Source: CAYQOX01 sp964419335 (GTDB taxonomy: Bacteria; Hinthialibacterota; Hinthialibacteria; Hinthialibacterales; Hinthialibacteraceae). From it: a stretch of DNA of 64,000 nucleotides. Of this stretch, positions 9,155-19,021 are shown piece by piece. The stretch's first letter is position 1. Each line of letters starts with the position of its first letter. Under the pieces are notes generated by a model that did not search any database, had not been told where the DNA came from, and saw only the letters and a list, made by a program, of their open reading frames with translations. A program made the position numbers and the translations under genes. The stretch covers positions 27,606-91,605 of the forward strand of contig CAYQOX010000015.1 in NCBI GenBank assembly GCA_964419335.1. The letters are read 5' to 3'.

Positions 9155-10144
9155 TCACTCCTGCTTTCCAGCAATCGTAGGCCCTTGCATCGGCTCTTCA
9201 TAAAAAACTCCCATTTTCCGGAAACGATCATACCGGTCTTGCACCAATTCTTCCGGTCCCATTTTCTCCATGGGTTCTAAATGACGCAAAATCGCCTCTT
9301 TCACATTATTTGCCATTTCTTCCGGGTTGCGGTGTGCTCCCCCCAACGGCTCCGTTAATATTTCATCAATCAACCCTAACTCTTTCAAATCCGAGGGAAT
9401 AATGCGCATGGTGCTCGAAACCGTAGAGGCTTTCGTCCGGTCCCGTAAGATAATCGCCGCACAAGCTTCCGGCGTACATACAGCATAATACGCATTCTCT
9501 AGCATCAATACCCGGTTTCCTATACCAATCGCCAGCGCACCGCCGCTGCCGCCTTCACCAGTCACCACACATATAATCGGCACCTGCAATTGCGACATGT
9601 GCTCCAAGTTCTCTGCAATCACCAAATGCTGGCCTCGTTCTTCTGCGCCGATCCCTGGAAAAGCTCCCGGCGAATCAATAAATGTAATGATCGGCATCCG
9701 AAAGCGATTCGCCGTCTCCATTACCCGCCGTGCCTTCCGAAAACCTTCAGGATGCGACATCCCAAAATTTCTTCGTATGTTCTCATCAGTATCCCGGCCT
9801 TTTTGATGCCCCACGATAGCGACGGATTTTCCTTCAATCGCACAGAAACCAGACACGATCGCTTCATCATCAGCATAAGCACGATCCCCATGCAACTCCA
9901 CAAAATCTTCTGCAATTAAATTGAGATAATCTAGACAATAGGGACGATCGGGATGCCTCGCCAACTGGACCCGTTGCCAGGGGGTTAAATGAGAGAAGAT
10001 TTCTTCCAAATGCGATGTAAGTTTCTCTTTTAACGGCTTAATCTCATGCGTCAAATCAATATCCCTGGATTTTGCATAAATCTCCAATTGCTCGATCTTG
10101 GTTTCCAATTCACGTAGAGGTTTTTCAAATTCTAAATAACGCAT
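9155..10144 (-). CDS. accA: Acetyl-CoA carboxylase carboxyltransferase, alpha subunit
   Basis: 329 aa, the usual AccA length. With AccD it transfers the carboxyl group from carboxybiotin to acetyl-CoA, making malonyl-CoA for fatty acid synthesis. The start (LEFEKPLRELETKIEQLE) is the typical AccA helical N-terminus. The crotonase-like core shows RPYCLDYLNLI, FVELHGDRAYADD, GHQKGRDTDENIRRNFGM, FIDSPGAFPGIGAEERGQ and VTGEGGSGGALAIG, all hallmark AccA blocks. No accD or biotin carrier gene lies in the window. It follows the DUF502 gene by about 245 bp on the same strand. Confidence 0.96.
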   Translation of the reverse strand: MRYLEFEKPLRELETKIEQLEIYAKSRDIDLTHEIKPLKEKLTSHLEEIFSHLTPWQRVQLARHPDRPYCLDYLNLIAEDFVELHGDRAYADDEAIVSGFCAIEGKSVAIVGHQKGRDTDENIRRNFGMSHPEGFRKARRVMETANRFRMPIITFIDSPGAFPGIGAEERGQHLVIAENLEHMSQLQVPIICVVTGEGGSGGALAIGIGNRVLMLENAYYAVCTPEACAAIILRDRTKASTVSSTMRIIPSDLKELGLIDEILTEPLGGAHRNPEEMANNVKEAILRHLEPMEKMGPEELVQDRYDRFRKMGVFYEEPMQGPTIAGKQE

Positions 10145-10389
10145 CGTTTGATGATATCCTTTAAGGTTTTTTACATTTTTTTCAAATATTGACTTCCAAG
10201 TAAGCCCTTATTTAAAGCATACTTATGACATCCTTACCTCGTTTTACATCAATCAATATTAATTACAAATGAATGAGAAGATACTTACAATCGCTCTTAA
10301 TCCAACCACGACAACCTTATAGTTTATCAGTACATTATTATTTAAACAATGCACGGTCTCTTTTTTCTCTTAAAACCCCCTATGCCATT

Positions 10390-11100
10390 TCATTTTCCCG
10401 AACTATAAGGGGTACTCTCTTCCTTACTATAAGGGATCGCCCCTTCTGCTTTTCCCGTGAGAATCTCCTGCGGTAAAATGGGAGTTTCCGGCACCACCAT
10501 CCCACTCGAAATAATCATTTTCATCGCGTCTTCCACCCCCAAATCCAACGAGATACAATCACTCTTCGGTACAATTAAATAAAATCCTGAAGTAGGATTT
10601 GGCGTCGTCGGCATAAACACATAAATCATAGGCTCTTTTGTTAATGGACTAATCAACCCTTGATCTTTTCCCGTTACAAACGCAATCGAATAGAGTCCCT
10701 TGCGTGGGTATTCGATCAACACCGCCCGCTCAAAAATATTCTTTCGCCGCCCCATCAAGGCTTCTACCACTTGCTTCAATCCCCGATAAATACTAGAGAT
10801 CACCGGGATCCGCAAAAATATCAAATCAACCAAATCAAAGACTTTCCGCCCTATATAAAGCTGCGTCCCAAAACCCACTAACACAATAAGACCGATCGTC
10901 ATTAAAAAACCAACCCCATGTTGTGGGATAAAATATCCCGAGGTCCTCAACGGCTCAACTAAATCATAATAAACCAGTAACTTACGGAACCACGAATCGA
11001 GTAAATTAAACAGACTCCAAACAATCCACACCGTGACCCCGATCGGCACGGTCACCAAGATCCCCGCCAAAAAATAATTTCTGACTCTTCGTATTAACAT
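10390..11100 (-). CDS. DUF502 family membrane protein
   Basis: 236 aa integral membrane protein. Two membrane segments are visible, at about 9-32 (YFLAGILVTVPIGVTVWIVW) and 58-85 (VGFLMTIGLIVLVGFGTQLY). Between and after them are family features: DSWFRKLL, RIPVISSIYRGLKQVVEAL, and a domain containing IEYPRKGLYSIAFVTG, VFMPTTPNPTSGFYLIVP and MKIISSGMVVP. Together these identify the DUF502 family, whose function is not established. The C-terminal 25 residues are polar and likely disordered. It lies 93 bp downstream of the CBS-domain gene and is probably part of that transcript. Confidence 0.85.
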   Translation of the reverse strand: MLIRRVRNYFLAGILVTVPIGVTVWIVWSLFNLLDSWFRKLLVYYDLVEPLRTSGYFIPQHGVGFLMTIGLIVLVGFGTQLYIGRKVFDLVDLIFLRIPVISSIYRGLKQVVEALMGRRKNIFERAVLIEYPRKGLYSIAFVTGKDQGLISPLTKEPMIYVFMPTTPNPTSGFYLIVPKSDCISLDLGVEDAMKMIISSGMVVPETPILPQEILTGKAEGAIPYSKEESTPYSSGK

Positions 11101-11192
11101 AATCCACCAATCTCTACGTAGGTTAAAAGCGAATCACCACAACCAAAAGTTTTGATGCAGGAACAGGAAGGCTCTTCTTGATCACATTGGTA

Positions 11193-12605
11193 TTAGGAAG
11201 GAATCTCTTCCTCTCCATTCGAGGATCGTAATCCGGATTCATTCTCTTCATCTCGAGGAACGCGGGTCACCTTGACCCGCTTGATGCGCCGCTCATCCGC
11301 ATCTAACACCTTGAAATGAAGCCCATTATATTCCACTTCCTCACCCGTTTTTGGCAAGTTTCCATAAATCGCACACACAAAACCACCCAAGGTCTCCACA
11401 TCTTCTTCCGGGAATGCCACATTGAGTAAATCAGCCAGGTGATCCAGATTCATCTTCGCATCGGCCACAATGGTACCATCTTCATTCTCTTCATATTCCG
11501 GAAGTTCCTCGTCATATTCATCCTGTATATCCCCCACGATCTCTTCCAAAATATCCTCGATGGTCACCAATCCCGCCGTCAGCCCATATTCATCCACCAC
11601 AATCGCCATATGATTCTTTTCCTGCTTAAACGTTTCCAACAGCTCATTCACCTTCCCTGATTTAGGAACGAATAAGGGCGGCCGTAGGATATCCCGCAAA
11701 TGAAATTTTTCTGGATTATCCACCCGCAAAAGATCTTTAACATACAAAATCCCCACAATACGATCCATATCGTATTCGTATACAGGAATACGCGAATGCC
11801 CCTTGCTAATTGCTTCCCTCCGCGCATCATCATAAGAAAGATTCAAACGAATCGCCTGAAAATCCACCCGCGGAGTCATGATTTCTTTCACATGCAAATC
11901 CCCAAAATCAATGATGCTATGCATCATTTCCCGCTCTTCTTCTTCCAACACCCCTTCCCTTTCGCTCATTTCGATCAATACCCGGATATCATCCTCCGTA
12001 ATCAACGGCACCTCGCGGATTTTCGCTCCCCCAAATAGCCAAATGATCGTATTGGACAAAAACACAAAAATCGCAATTAAGGGCCGTAAGATCCGGTACA
12101 AGTAATCCAATACCCTAATTACAAGCAACGAAATCTGGGGCGCATGCTCTTTACAATAAGTCTTGGGTACGATCTCACCAAAGACCAACAACAAAAAGGT
12201 GGTTGTACCGACCGCCAAAGCCGATCCATACGCGACCGCATGGGTCACCTCAAACCACAACCGCAAAATATTTTCACATAAATTGGCCGCAATCACCGAG
12301 GCAAGAATATTCACAAAATTATTTCCAACCAATATCGTCACTAAATAACGATTGGGTTCATGCAGCCAAGACTCTAACTTGCTATAGGAATCTTCCCCCT
12401 CTTTCCACAACCGCTTGATCCGGATTTTGGACATTGAGGTCAAGGCAGTCTCTGACCCCGAGAAGAACGCAGAAAGCACCAAACATATCGCAAATACAAT
12501 CACTTGAATGATGAGGATCGTATTCGTCGGTAACGAAGTCAAACCTTCACTTTCAGCCAGCACCCCTGGCAGGAAAGAATGAACTGAGTGATACAATTCC
12601 TCCAT
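11193..12605 (-). CDS. HlyC/CorC-family protein (DUF21, CBS pair, CorC-HlyC domain)
   Basis: 470 aa. The N-terminal membrane domain (DUF21 or CNNM-type, about 30-210) contains LSAFFSGSETALTSMSKIRI and VGNNFVNILASVIAANL. It is followed by two CBS motifs (about 230-345; VKEIMTPRVDFQAI and IPVYEYDMDRIVGILYVKD, then MAIVVDEYGLTAGLVTIEDI) and a C-terminal CorC/HlyC domain (about 375-450) of the kind found in cation transport proteins. The family is linked to magnesium or cobalt homeostasis; the exact ion is not readable from sequence. It follows ybeY by 33 bp, and the ybeY-corC neighbourhood is conserved in many bacteria (ybeZ-ybeY-ybeX in E. coli), which supports both calls. Confidence 0.9.
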   Translation of the reverse strand: MEELYHSVHSFLPGVLAESEGLTSLPTNTILIIQVIVFAICLVLSAFFSGSETALTSMSKIRIKRLWKEGEDSYSKLESWLHEPNRYLVTILVGNNFVNILASVIAANLCENILRLWFEVTHAVAYGSALAVGTTTFLLLVFGEIVPKTYCKEHAPQISLLVIRVLDYLYRILRPLIAIFVFLSNTIIWLFGGAKIREVPLITEDDIRVLIEMSEREGVLEEEEREMMHSIIDFGDLHVKEIMTPRVDFQAIRLNLSYDDARREAISKGHSRIPVYEYDMDRIVGILYVKDLLRVDNPEKFHLRDILRPPLFVPKSGKVNELLETFKQEKNHMAIVVDEYGLTAGLVTIEDILEEIVGDIQDEYDEELPEYEENEDGTIVADAKMNLDHLADLLNVAFPEEDVETLGGFVCAIYGNLPKTGEEVEYNGLHFKVLDADERRIKRVKVTRVPRDEENESGLRSSNGEEEIPS

Positions 12606-12638
12606 TTTGTTTTCACGTTCCAGCTTAGAACAAGCCGA

Positions 12639-13136
12639 TTAATGAATCGTGCCTCCCTCTTGATTGGGTTCTTCCCCAAGGAGCAATCCCTTAGGAACAT
12701 ACTCTACCTTCGCTTGAAGCAATCCATCGATGAGTTTCTTTTCTTGTTTCTTCCATTCTTCCGGCTGGCTTTCATGGTCATATCCCATCAGATGAATGAC
12801 CCCATGAAACAACAATTCCTCGAGTTCATCCTCCAATGAATGCCCATAAGTCTGGGCTTGTCGTTCTGCCGCTTCCACTGAAATCACAATATCACCCAAT
12901 GCGCGTTGCTGTCCCACCACCTCGCCTTCCCGCAAAGAGAAGGAAAGTACATCGGTCACCGCATCCACTCCCCGATAGGTTCGATTCAATTCCTGAATCT
13001 GCTCATCTCCCACAAAAGTCACACTCAACTCACTATCAACCTCACCCAAAATGTGCAGAAGCTCCTGTAAAAACACCTCATGCCGCTTCTCATTCATCGG
13101 CAGATTGCTATCACTCGTATCCATCAAGAGTTCCAT
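12639..13136 (-). CDS. ybeY: Endoribonuclease YbeY (rRNA maturation factor)
   Basis: 165 aa, the normal size for this single-strand-specific, zinc-dependent endoribonuclease of 16S rRNA 3' processing and ribosome quality control. The zinc site HxxxHxxxxxH is plain (HGVIHLMGYDHE, about 119-130). The upstream strand RTYRGVDAVTDVLSFSL is the second family signature. The gene starts within about 10 bp of the pgpH stop. Together with phoH upstream and the CBS-domain gene downstream it forms the widely conserved phoH-pgpH-ybeY-corC order. Confidence 0.95.
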   Translation of the reverse strand: MELLMDTSDSNLPMNEKRHEVFLQELLHILGEVDSELSVTFVGDEQIQELNRTYRGVDAVTDVLSFSLREGEVVGQQRALGDIVISVEAAERQAQTYGHSLEDELEELLFHGVIHLMGYDHESQPEEWKKQEKKLIDGLLQAKVEYVPKGLLLGEEPNQEGGTIH

Positions 13137-13145
13137 ACTTTATCC

Positions 13146-15653
13146 TTACCTCTCGGTCCGGGGTTGATATTTTTGCGCTCGTTCCTCATAAACAGGCTGC
13201 TCTTCCTTCGCCGATGGCAGCCCTCTCTTCTCCCGCAATTCCATTTCTCCTTGGGTACGGGCCGAACTGGGATACTCAATCCGCTGATGTAACGTATGCA
13301 AAATCGTTTCCGCAAAGGCATTCTCCAACTGATGCAATTCCTTCATCGTCAAGTTACACTCTTCAAACTGCCCGTCCATAAAACGCTCATTGCTCAATTT
13401 CTTCACCAACTGCCGTACCTCCCCCTCGCTCGGTTCTTTCAACGTCCGCGAAGCCGCTTCCAACGAATCCGCCAACATCACAATCGCTGTTTCTTTACTT
13501 TGAGGTTTTGGCCCACCATAGCGAAAATCCTCTTCTTTAATCGAACCTTCGGGCTCTTTCATTTGTAAGGCTTGATTATAAAAATAGGTCATCAGCATGG
13601 TCCCATGATGCTCAGGAATAAAATCAGTGATCACCTTCGGCAATTTATATTGCCGGGCTAATTCCAACCCGTAAGACACATGTTTTCGGATAATCATACA
13701 GCTCATGCTCGGCTTCATTTTGTCATGTTTGGCTTTATCAGCCCGGGTCTGCTGATTCTCAACATAATATTGTGGCTTATGGATCTTCCCGATATCGTGG
13801 TAATAACACCCAATCCGGGTTAACAACGCATTCGCCCCAATCGCTTCCGCCGCCGATTCGGCCAAGGTCGCCACCCGCATGCTGTGTTGATACGACCCCG
13901 GCGCCTCATGCTCCAAACGCGATAGCAACTCATTTTTCTGGCTGAGTTCCAACAGTTTTATATCCGTCGTTACCCCGAAATATTCTTCAAATAGAGGCAA
14001 CAGCGCCATCGACAAAATCGAAATCAATCCCCCATTCACCGCTCCCCAAATTAAGGCAAATTTCACCTCCCGGCTATGTTCCAAAAACTCTTCCAAACTA
14101 TTATGTTGAAGCAAAGTCAAAGCAAGAATCGTAATACTCGCTAACAGAATCGCCACCCCCCCCGCGTTATACAAATCGCTGCGTTGACGGATCTTCGACA
14201 CGGTATAAATCGCACCGCAAGAAGTCACCCCGGCCACAATTACATAAGGGACACTGGGCATATTGGTGGCCCCGCTGTAGATAATCCCCATAAAAACCGC
14301 ACACCACATGCACAAAAACAAGGCCAGGCGAGAACAAGCCAAAATCGTGACGATCACCCCGAGTGCACCAATCGGGATGCTATACCCCACCTGCCGCAGC
14401 GTATTGCTGCCTAATTCCATCAGTGAGAGTTGAATCCCAACTCGCGACAAACCCAGCATCAAAAGCACTCCCGCAAAAATCACCCCAATCCGCTTGGTTT
14501 GTTCATAAATATCCTTGTGATACCCCTTTAAATAACGCAACACAATAAAGACAAACATCACCGCCAATGTCAAATACCCCATCTCAGCATACGGCGAAAT
14601 ACTCATCCGTTCCTGAAGCGCTTTTAACTTCTGTAAATGCTGAGGAGTGACATTCTCATTTTTCCCAATTATCGTTTCTTCTTTATTGACATGCCGGATG
14701 ACAGTTTCTACTTGCTCACGCGCTTTTTGTTTATTTTTCTCCGTTGTCTCTTTGTCATACACCAGCCAAGGACCGGGAAAAGCCGCCCGAACTAAATCGA
14801 CTGCCATCTCTCTTGCCGCATAATCCTTAATCTTACCGGGAAACGAAACACTCAATCGCTCCCGAAACACCTCGAGATATTCCTCAAAAGAACGAATTTT
14901 ATTAACCGCCGGCGTAACCCCCCGGTCCCCATCGGGATCCACTAAGACCGCCCCCACAGTCACCGCCCGGGGACTCTTTTCCTCTCTCTTGCGTAACGGT
15001 GTAACCTCATCCGCAATGCCTACCCCTGCGGCTTCCTTTACATGAGTGAGAATTTCCTGCCATAACGAATTGTATTGTTGGTAAAAAACTAAACTTTCAT
15101 ACGTCGATCGCGGGACTTCCTCCGCTAGTTCTTCACTCAAATCATAAGTGCGATTAGGAATCTCAAATCCCACCTCTTCAAAAAGGGGAGTTAACCACTC
15201 TTCCAAACTTTGGTCTTTTCCCTTGGAACTCTCTTGGACTAAATCGACAAACCGCCGTAGACGCTGAAAAAACGCCTCCTCTTGCTCCGGCTTCTTCCTA
15301 TAAATTGGAGATACATACTGCTCTTCTTCTTCCCGTTTGGCTTCTGTAGCGATTTGATCTTCATAATCAAACTCAAAAGGCGCCTGCACCACCCGCGGTG
15401 AACGCTTATTGAGTTCAAAACGATTTAATAATAAAGACGCTGGCGGGCGAATTAACCAGTAAATCACCAATATCGTAAACACCAGGGTGCCAATAAAGAC
15501 AATCTGAGGGCGTGAAGAATTAAGGGCAGGTTGAAACCGCTCTTTCCACATCCGATTTTTCGCAAACCAACCGGCAGGCGAAAAGATTCCTTTTTTACGA
15601 TTCGATCCGTTTTTCCCTTTTGTCTCGGGAGATCGTGAAGAAGAGGTATTCAT
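13146..15653 (-). CDS. pgpH: 7TM-HD family cyclic-di-AMP phosphodiesterase (PgpH-like)
   Basis: 835 aa. Layout: basic cytoplasmic N-terminus, one membrane segment at about 45-65 (IVFIGTLVFTILVIYWLIRP), a large extracytoplasmic 7TMR-HDED-type domain (about 80-350), about seven membrane helices (about 360-560), then a cytoplasmic HD domain. The HD motif is YYHDIGKIHKP at about 617, preceded by HEAPGSYQHSMRVATLAE. Experimentally studied relatives hydrolyse cyclic di-AMP, so the same role is likely here; no diadenylate cyclase gene is in the window. A long acidic insertion lies in the extracytoplasmic part. It sits 13 bp after phoH and 9 bp before ybeY. Confidence 0.9.
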   Translation of the reverse strand: MNTSSSRSPETKGKNGSNRKKGIFSPAGWFAKNRMWKERFQPALNSSRPQIVFIGTLVFTILVIYWLIRPPASLLLNRFELNKRSPRVVQAPFEFDYEDQIATEAKREEEEQYVSPIYRKKPEQEEAFFQRLRRFVDLVQESSKGKDQSLEEWLTPLFEEVGFEIPNRTYDLSEELAEEVPRSTYESLVFYQQYNSLWQEILTHVKEAAGVGIADEVTPLRKREEKSPRAVTVGAVLVDPDGDRGVTPAVNKIRSFEEYLEVFRERLSVSFPGKIKDYAAREMAVDLVRAAFPGPWLVYDKETTEKNKQKAREQVETVIRHVNKEETIIGKNENVTPQHLQKLKALQERMSISPYAEMGYLTLAVMFVFIVLRYLKGYHKDIYEQTKRIGVIFAGVLLMLGLSRVGIQLSLMELGSNTLRQVGYSIPIGALGVIVTILACSRLALFLCMWCAVFMGIIYSGATNMPSVPYVIVAGVTSCGAIYTVSKIRQRSDLYNAGGVAILLASITILALTLLQHNSLEEFLEHSREVKFALIWGAVNGGLISILSMALLPLFEEYFGVTTDIKLLELSQKNELLSRLEHEAPGSYQHSMRVATLAESAAEAIGANALLTRIGCYYHDIGKIHKPQYYVENQQTRADKAKHDKMKPSMSCMIIRKHVSYGLELARQYKLPKVITDFIPEHHGTMLMTYFYNQALQMKEPEGSIKEEDFRYGGPKPQSKETAIVMLADSLEAASRTLKEPSEGEVRQLVKKLSNERFMDGQFEECNLTMKELHQLENAFAETILHTLHQRIEYPSSARTQGEMELREKRGLPSAKEEQPVYEERAQKYQPRTER

Positions 15654-15666
15654 AATTTAGAAAACC

Positions 15667-16725
15667 CTAATTCCCTGAATCGGAGAGGGGGGGCGATTCA
15701 GAAGTGTCCAGTGAATAATCACCGGATTGTTCTTTTTGTCTTTGCTCCTCACGATCTTTTTGTTCATAAGCCTCAATAATACGCTGCACCAAGGGATGCC
15801 GCACCACATCCTGCTGATTGAAGTGAATGATCGAAATTCCTTCAATATGCTTAAGCAAATCAATCACTTGAATCAAACCGCTTTTCTTCCCTGCCGGCAA
15901 ATCAATCTGGGTAATATCCCCGGTGACAATCGCTTTCGAATCAAACCCCAAACGCGTCAAAAACATCTTCATCTGCTCTCGGGTTGAATTTTGCGCCTCA
16001 TCCAAAATCACGAACGAGCTATTCAACGTCCGTCCTCGCATATAAGCCAAGGGCGCAATCTCCACCGTCCCCTGCTCAATGTACCGATTCACCAAATCCA
16101 TATGCAGCATATCGTAGAGCGCATCATACAAGGGACGCAGATAAGGATCGACTTTCGCCTGCAAATCCCCCGGCAAAAAACCAAGCGACTCTCCCGCCTC
16201 CACCGCAGGACGCGCCAAGATAATCCGCCGCACCTGCTTGCGTTCCAAAGCCGAGATCGCCGCGGCCATGGCCAGATAGGTTTTCCCTGTCCCCGCGGGA
16301 CCAACCCCAAACACGATATCATTATTGGCTATCGCATTCACATATTTACGCTGCCCCAGGGTTTTCGGTTTAATAACCCCTTTCTTCCCCCGTAATGGCA
16401 TGGTCACCGGATCAAAAACTTCCGGCTCAGGCGACTTCGATTCTTTTTTCGAATACGCAAGAATATATTCTACATCGCGGCGAGTAATACGATCCCCCTG
16501 CCGAATCAACTTCAATAAATCATCAAATACCGACACCACCTGCACCACCTCATCCGATTCACCGGTAACCGTTATCGTATCCCCCCGGGCGATAATTCGT
16601 GCATCAAAATGCTCACGCAATAAACGAAGATTTTCATCTCGGGTACCGAATAGATCATGGGTTTCTTCAAAATTTAGCAATTTGATCGTTTGTTGAACTT
16701 CTGCTTTCTTGGGCGTTGTTTCCAT
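15667..16725 (-). CDS. phoH: PhoH-like ATPase
   Basis: 352 aa cytosolic P-loop ATPase of the PhoH/YbeZ family. An N-terminal KH-like region (about 20-95; LFGTRDENLRLLREHF and ARGDTITVTG) precedes the ATPase core. The core has Walker A GVGPAGTGKTYLAM at about 141 and Walker B SFVILDEAQNST at about 230, followed by the sensor-like VTGDITQIDLP. The C-terminal 30 residues are Glu/Gln/Ser-rich and likely disordered. Family members are thought to act with YbeY in RNA metabolism, which agrees with ybeY two genes downstream. It is the first clearly recognisable gene of the minus-strand run. Confidence 0.93.
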   Translation of the reverse strand: METTPKKAEVQQTIKLLNFEETHDLFGTRDENLRLLREHFDARIIARGDTITVTGESDEVVQVVSVFDDLLKLIRQGDRITRRDVEYILAYSKKESKSPEPEVFDPVTMPLRGKKGVIKPKTLGQRKYVNAIANNDIVFGVGPAGTGKTYLAMAAAISALERKQVRRIILARPAVEAGESLGFLPGDLQAKVDPYLRPLYDALYDMLHMDLVNRYIEQGTVEIAPLAYMRGRTLNSSFVILDEAQNSTREQMKMFLTRLGFDSKAIVTGDITQIDLPAGKKSGLIQVIDLLKHIEGISIIHFNQQDVVRHPLVQRIIEAYEQKDREEQRQKEQSGDYSLDTSESPPLSDSGN

Positions 16726-16753
16726 ATCCTATCCTGAGCGTTTTCATCCTTTT

Positions 16754-17104
16754 TTATATAGTTTTTCCTAACAACAAGGAACTCCATGGCACCTGCGGAT
16801 TCCTCCTATAGGCACCACCCGCCTTGCCTTCTCTTTCAGAGATCAAGAGTTGTACACCGGATAAAACCATCGTGGAGAGTAATTGTTGGACATAATTGTC
16901 AATCGACACACGAAGCAATACCTCAACTTCGTGCAAAGGAAGAAAAAAATACGTGGGACCTGTTTTTCGATTCCCACACGACGGAGGGAATCCGTCTTGC
17001 TCGCTTGTATTATCGTTCATCGTTGCCAAAATCAACCAACGAATTTTGATCCTATTTCTAATCCAGGGAAATAGCCTTGCCCATCCGATCTCCCTATCGA
17101 TCAT
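16754..17104 (-). CDS. Hypothetical protein, uncertain
   Basis: 116-codon open frame ending 28 bp before phoH on the same strand. The second half (VSIDNYVQQLLSTMVLSGVQ, then LLISEREGKAGGA) reads like a real helical protein. There is no convincing ribosome binding site before either possible Met, and overlapping frames exist on the other strand. I recognise no family. The rest of the 787-bp gap (16726-17512) holds nothing else I can support apart from the promoter region of the aspartate-semialdehyde dehydrogenase gene. Confidence 0.3.
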   Translation of the reverse strand: MIDREIGWARLFPWIRNRIKIRWLILATMNDNTSEQDGFPPSCGNRKTGPTYFFLPLHEVEVLLRVSIDNYVQQLLSTMVLSGVQLLISEREGKAGGAYRRNPQVPWSSLLLGKTI

Positions 17105-17512
17105 TTAAATCTCATCAAAAAGTACCCTGCATTGTCCTTCGTTTTACTTCTGTTGTCAAATAGGAATATGTTTCTAAGACAAACATTCTCCTAAAATTCC
17201 TTAAGACCTTATCTTCAAAACAACCCTATTGTACCTCGCCCTTCTCTCAACCACCAAGGGTTAATTTCGGGTATCCTCGATTTGAAAAACCTCCCGCAGC
17301 CCTCCCTGTCTTTATGAATTCGCGTCTGACCACCCCTCCCTCAAAAACTCGAATGCATTCAATAAGATAATATCCGATTTTCTTCCATTTTCTTCACAAT
17401 GTATTATATTTTCCACTTTACACCTTGGTTTCCATTAAAGAAACGATACAATCTCTCATCAAACCCCACATAGAGTACGGGAATTCTTATCAAATTTTGG
17501 AGAAATGTAATC

Positions 17513-18583
17513 ATGCAAAAGAAAAAGGCTGCGATATTAGGTGCAACGGGTGTCGCGGGTCAACAATTCATCGATGCGTTGATTGGCCACCCCTGGTTCG
17601 AAATCTCAGGTCTCTTCGCCTCGACTCGCTCCGCAGGCAAGAAATACGGGATCGCCGCCACCTGGCATTCTTCTTACCCTCTTCCCGAAGAGATTGCCTC
17701 CATGGATGTCGCCAATATCGATGACGTGGTCGGCCGGTTGGATGAATACGATATTGTCTTTTCCGCGCTCCCTACCGATATCGCAAAAGAAATCGAAGGG
17801 AAAGCCGCTCAACAAAAACCGGTCATCAGTACCGCCTCAGCCTATCGCTACGAGGAGGATGTTCCCATCCTGGTTCCCGAAGTCAACGCCGAACACTCCC
17901 CCTTAATCGAAAAACAAAAAAAGAATCGTGGATGGAAGGGTTTTGTCGTCCCAGGTCCCAACTGTACCACCATGGGACTCATCATTTCTCTCAAACCCAT
18001 TCACATCAACTTTGGCATCAAACGCGTCTTTATGACTTCTCTACAAGCCCTTTCCGGTGCTGGCTATCCTGGCCATCCGGCGATGGATATGGTCGACAAC
18101 ATCATCCCCTTTATCGCCAAGGAAGAAGGCAAAGTTGTCATCGAAACCGTCAAAACCCTGGGACACATGGAAGGGAATGACGTAAAAGCCTGTGATTTTC
18201 CCGTCAGCTGCACATGCACCCGCGTACCCACCATCGATGGACATTTCCTCTCTATCTTCGTCGAAACCGAAAAACCCTGCTCCCCCGATGATTACAAAAA
18301 AGCCATCGAGGAATATAACACGGCCTGCTACAAAGAATTCGGTGAATTACCTTCCGCTCCCCAAGAAACCATCGTCATCAAAGACGAAGATAATCGCCCC
18401 CAACCTCGGCTCGACCGCGAACTGGGGGATGGTATGTCTACCGCCGTGGGACGAATCCGCAAAAACGAGGCCTTTCTAGAAAAGGGTCTCACTTACTGTG
18501 CTTTGTCCCACAACACGAAACGCGGTGCCGCCAAAGGCGAACTTTTAGCCGCCGAATACCTCATGACCAAAGGCTATTTCTAA
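17513..18583 (+). CDS. asd: Aspartate-semialdehyde dehydrogenase, archaeal/fungal type
   Basis: 356 aa. Catalyses the NADPH-dependent reduction of aspartyl phosphate to aspartate semialdehyde, the branch point to lysine/diaminopimelate, threonine and methionine. The nucleotide-binding motif GATGVAGQ is at residues 10-17. The catalytic Cys is in VPGPNCTTMGL at about 150. The substrate-binding Arg and His regions appear as CTCTRVPTIDGHFLSIFVE. A shorter C-terminal domain and the GPNCTTMG context point to the archaeal/fungal subfamily rather than the usual proteobacterial one. TTTTGGAGAAATGTAATC before the ATG gives a good ribosome binding site. The gene stands alone and ends at a strong terminator. 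Confidence 0.93.
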   Translation: MQKKKAAILGATGVAGQQFIDALIGHPWFEISGLFASTRSAGKKYGIAATWHSSYPLPEEIASMDVANIDDVVGRLDEYDIVFSALPTDIAKEIEGKAAQQKPVISTASAYRYEEDVPILVPEVNAEHSPLIEKQKKNRGWKGFVVPGPNCTTMGLIISLKPIHINFGIKRVFMTSLQALSGAGYPGHPAMDMVDNIIPFIAKEEGKVVIETVKTLGHMEGNDVKACDFPVSCTCTRVPTIDGHFLSIFVETEKPCSPDDYKKAIEEYNTACYKEFGELPSAPQETIVIKDEDNRPQPRLDRELGDGMSTAVGRIRKNEAFLEKGLTYCALSHNTKRGAAKGELLAAEYLMTKGYF

Positions 18584-18622
18584 TTCTCTGCAACTTAAAC
18601 CATCCCTTATAACAACATCCTC

Positions 18623-18650
18623 AAAGAGGCCGCATCTGGCCTCTTTTTTC
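18623..18650 (+). terminator. Rho-independent terminator of asd
   Basis: AAAGAGGCC (18623-18631) pairs with GGCCTCTTT (18638-18646) around a 6-base loop and is followed by TTTTC. It lies 40 bp after the asd stop codon. Confidence 0.85.
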
Positions 18651-18729
18651 TTTCTCGGATATAATAATATCTAGAATCTAACTCCTATTCTTCAACTATA
18701 CAATATACCGAGCCAAAGAGGAAACAACC

Positions 18730-18981
18730 ATGACCATTAGTCGGGAAAATTTAATCCGCATTCTTGGTTCCGAAAAAGTAGAAAAAGCCGAGTCTCTCAG
18801 TGCAGAGGAGTTTGACGAACTGAAGTGGGAACTTCTCCCCCAACTCCTGCAAGCTTACGAAAAAATTGACCACATCCCCTACTTCGAAGCCCGGCGTTCC
18901 TACCTCTTAGGACTCCCCGAACCTCTACAAATCGCCCTCGTACGCCATATTTTTGAAGAAGAAAAAATCACCCCTCTATAA
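18730..18981 (+). CDS. Small acidic protein of unknown function
   Basis: 83 aa. AAAGAGGA lies 8-15 bases before the ATG, giving a believable start. The protein is acidic and helical (EKVEKAESLSAEEFDELKWE) with a second block LLPQLLQAYEKIDHIPYFEA and a C-terminal RHIFEEEKITPL. Probably a cytosolic helical protein; no family recognised. It sits alone between the asd terminator and a convergent gene 40 bp away. Confidence 0.6.
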   Translation: MTISRENLIRILGSEKVEKAESLSAEEFDELKWELLPQLLQAYEKIDHIPYFEARRSYLLGLPEPLQIALVRHIFEEEKITPL

Positions 18982-19021
18982 ACTCCTCCCCCCCCGGAAT
19001 CTCTCAACCAAGCCTAAATAA

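Noticed and set aside
14184..14548. Plus-strand frames within pgpH
   Set aside because: Antisense shadows of the membrane-helix region of pgpH; no start signals.
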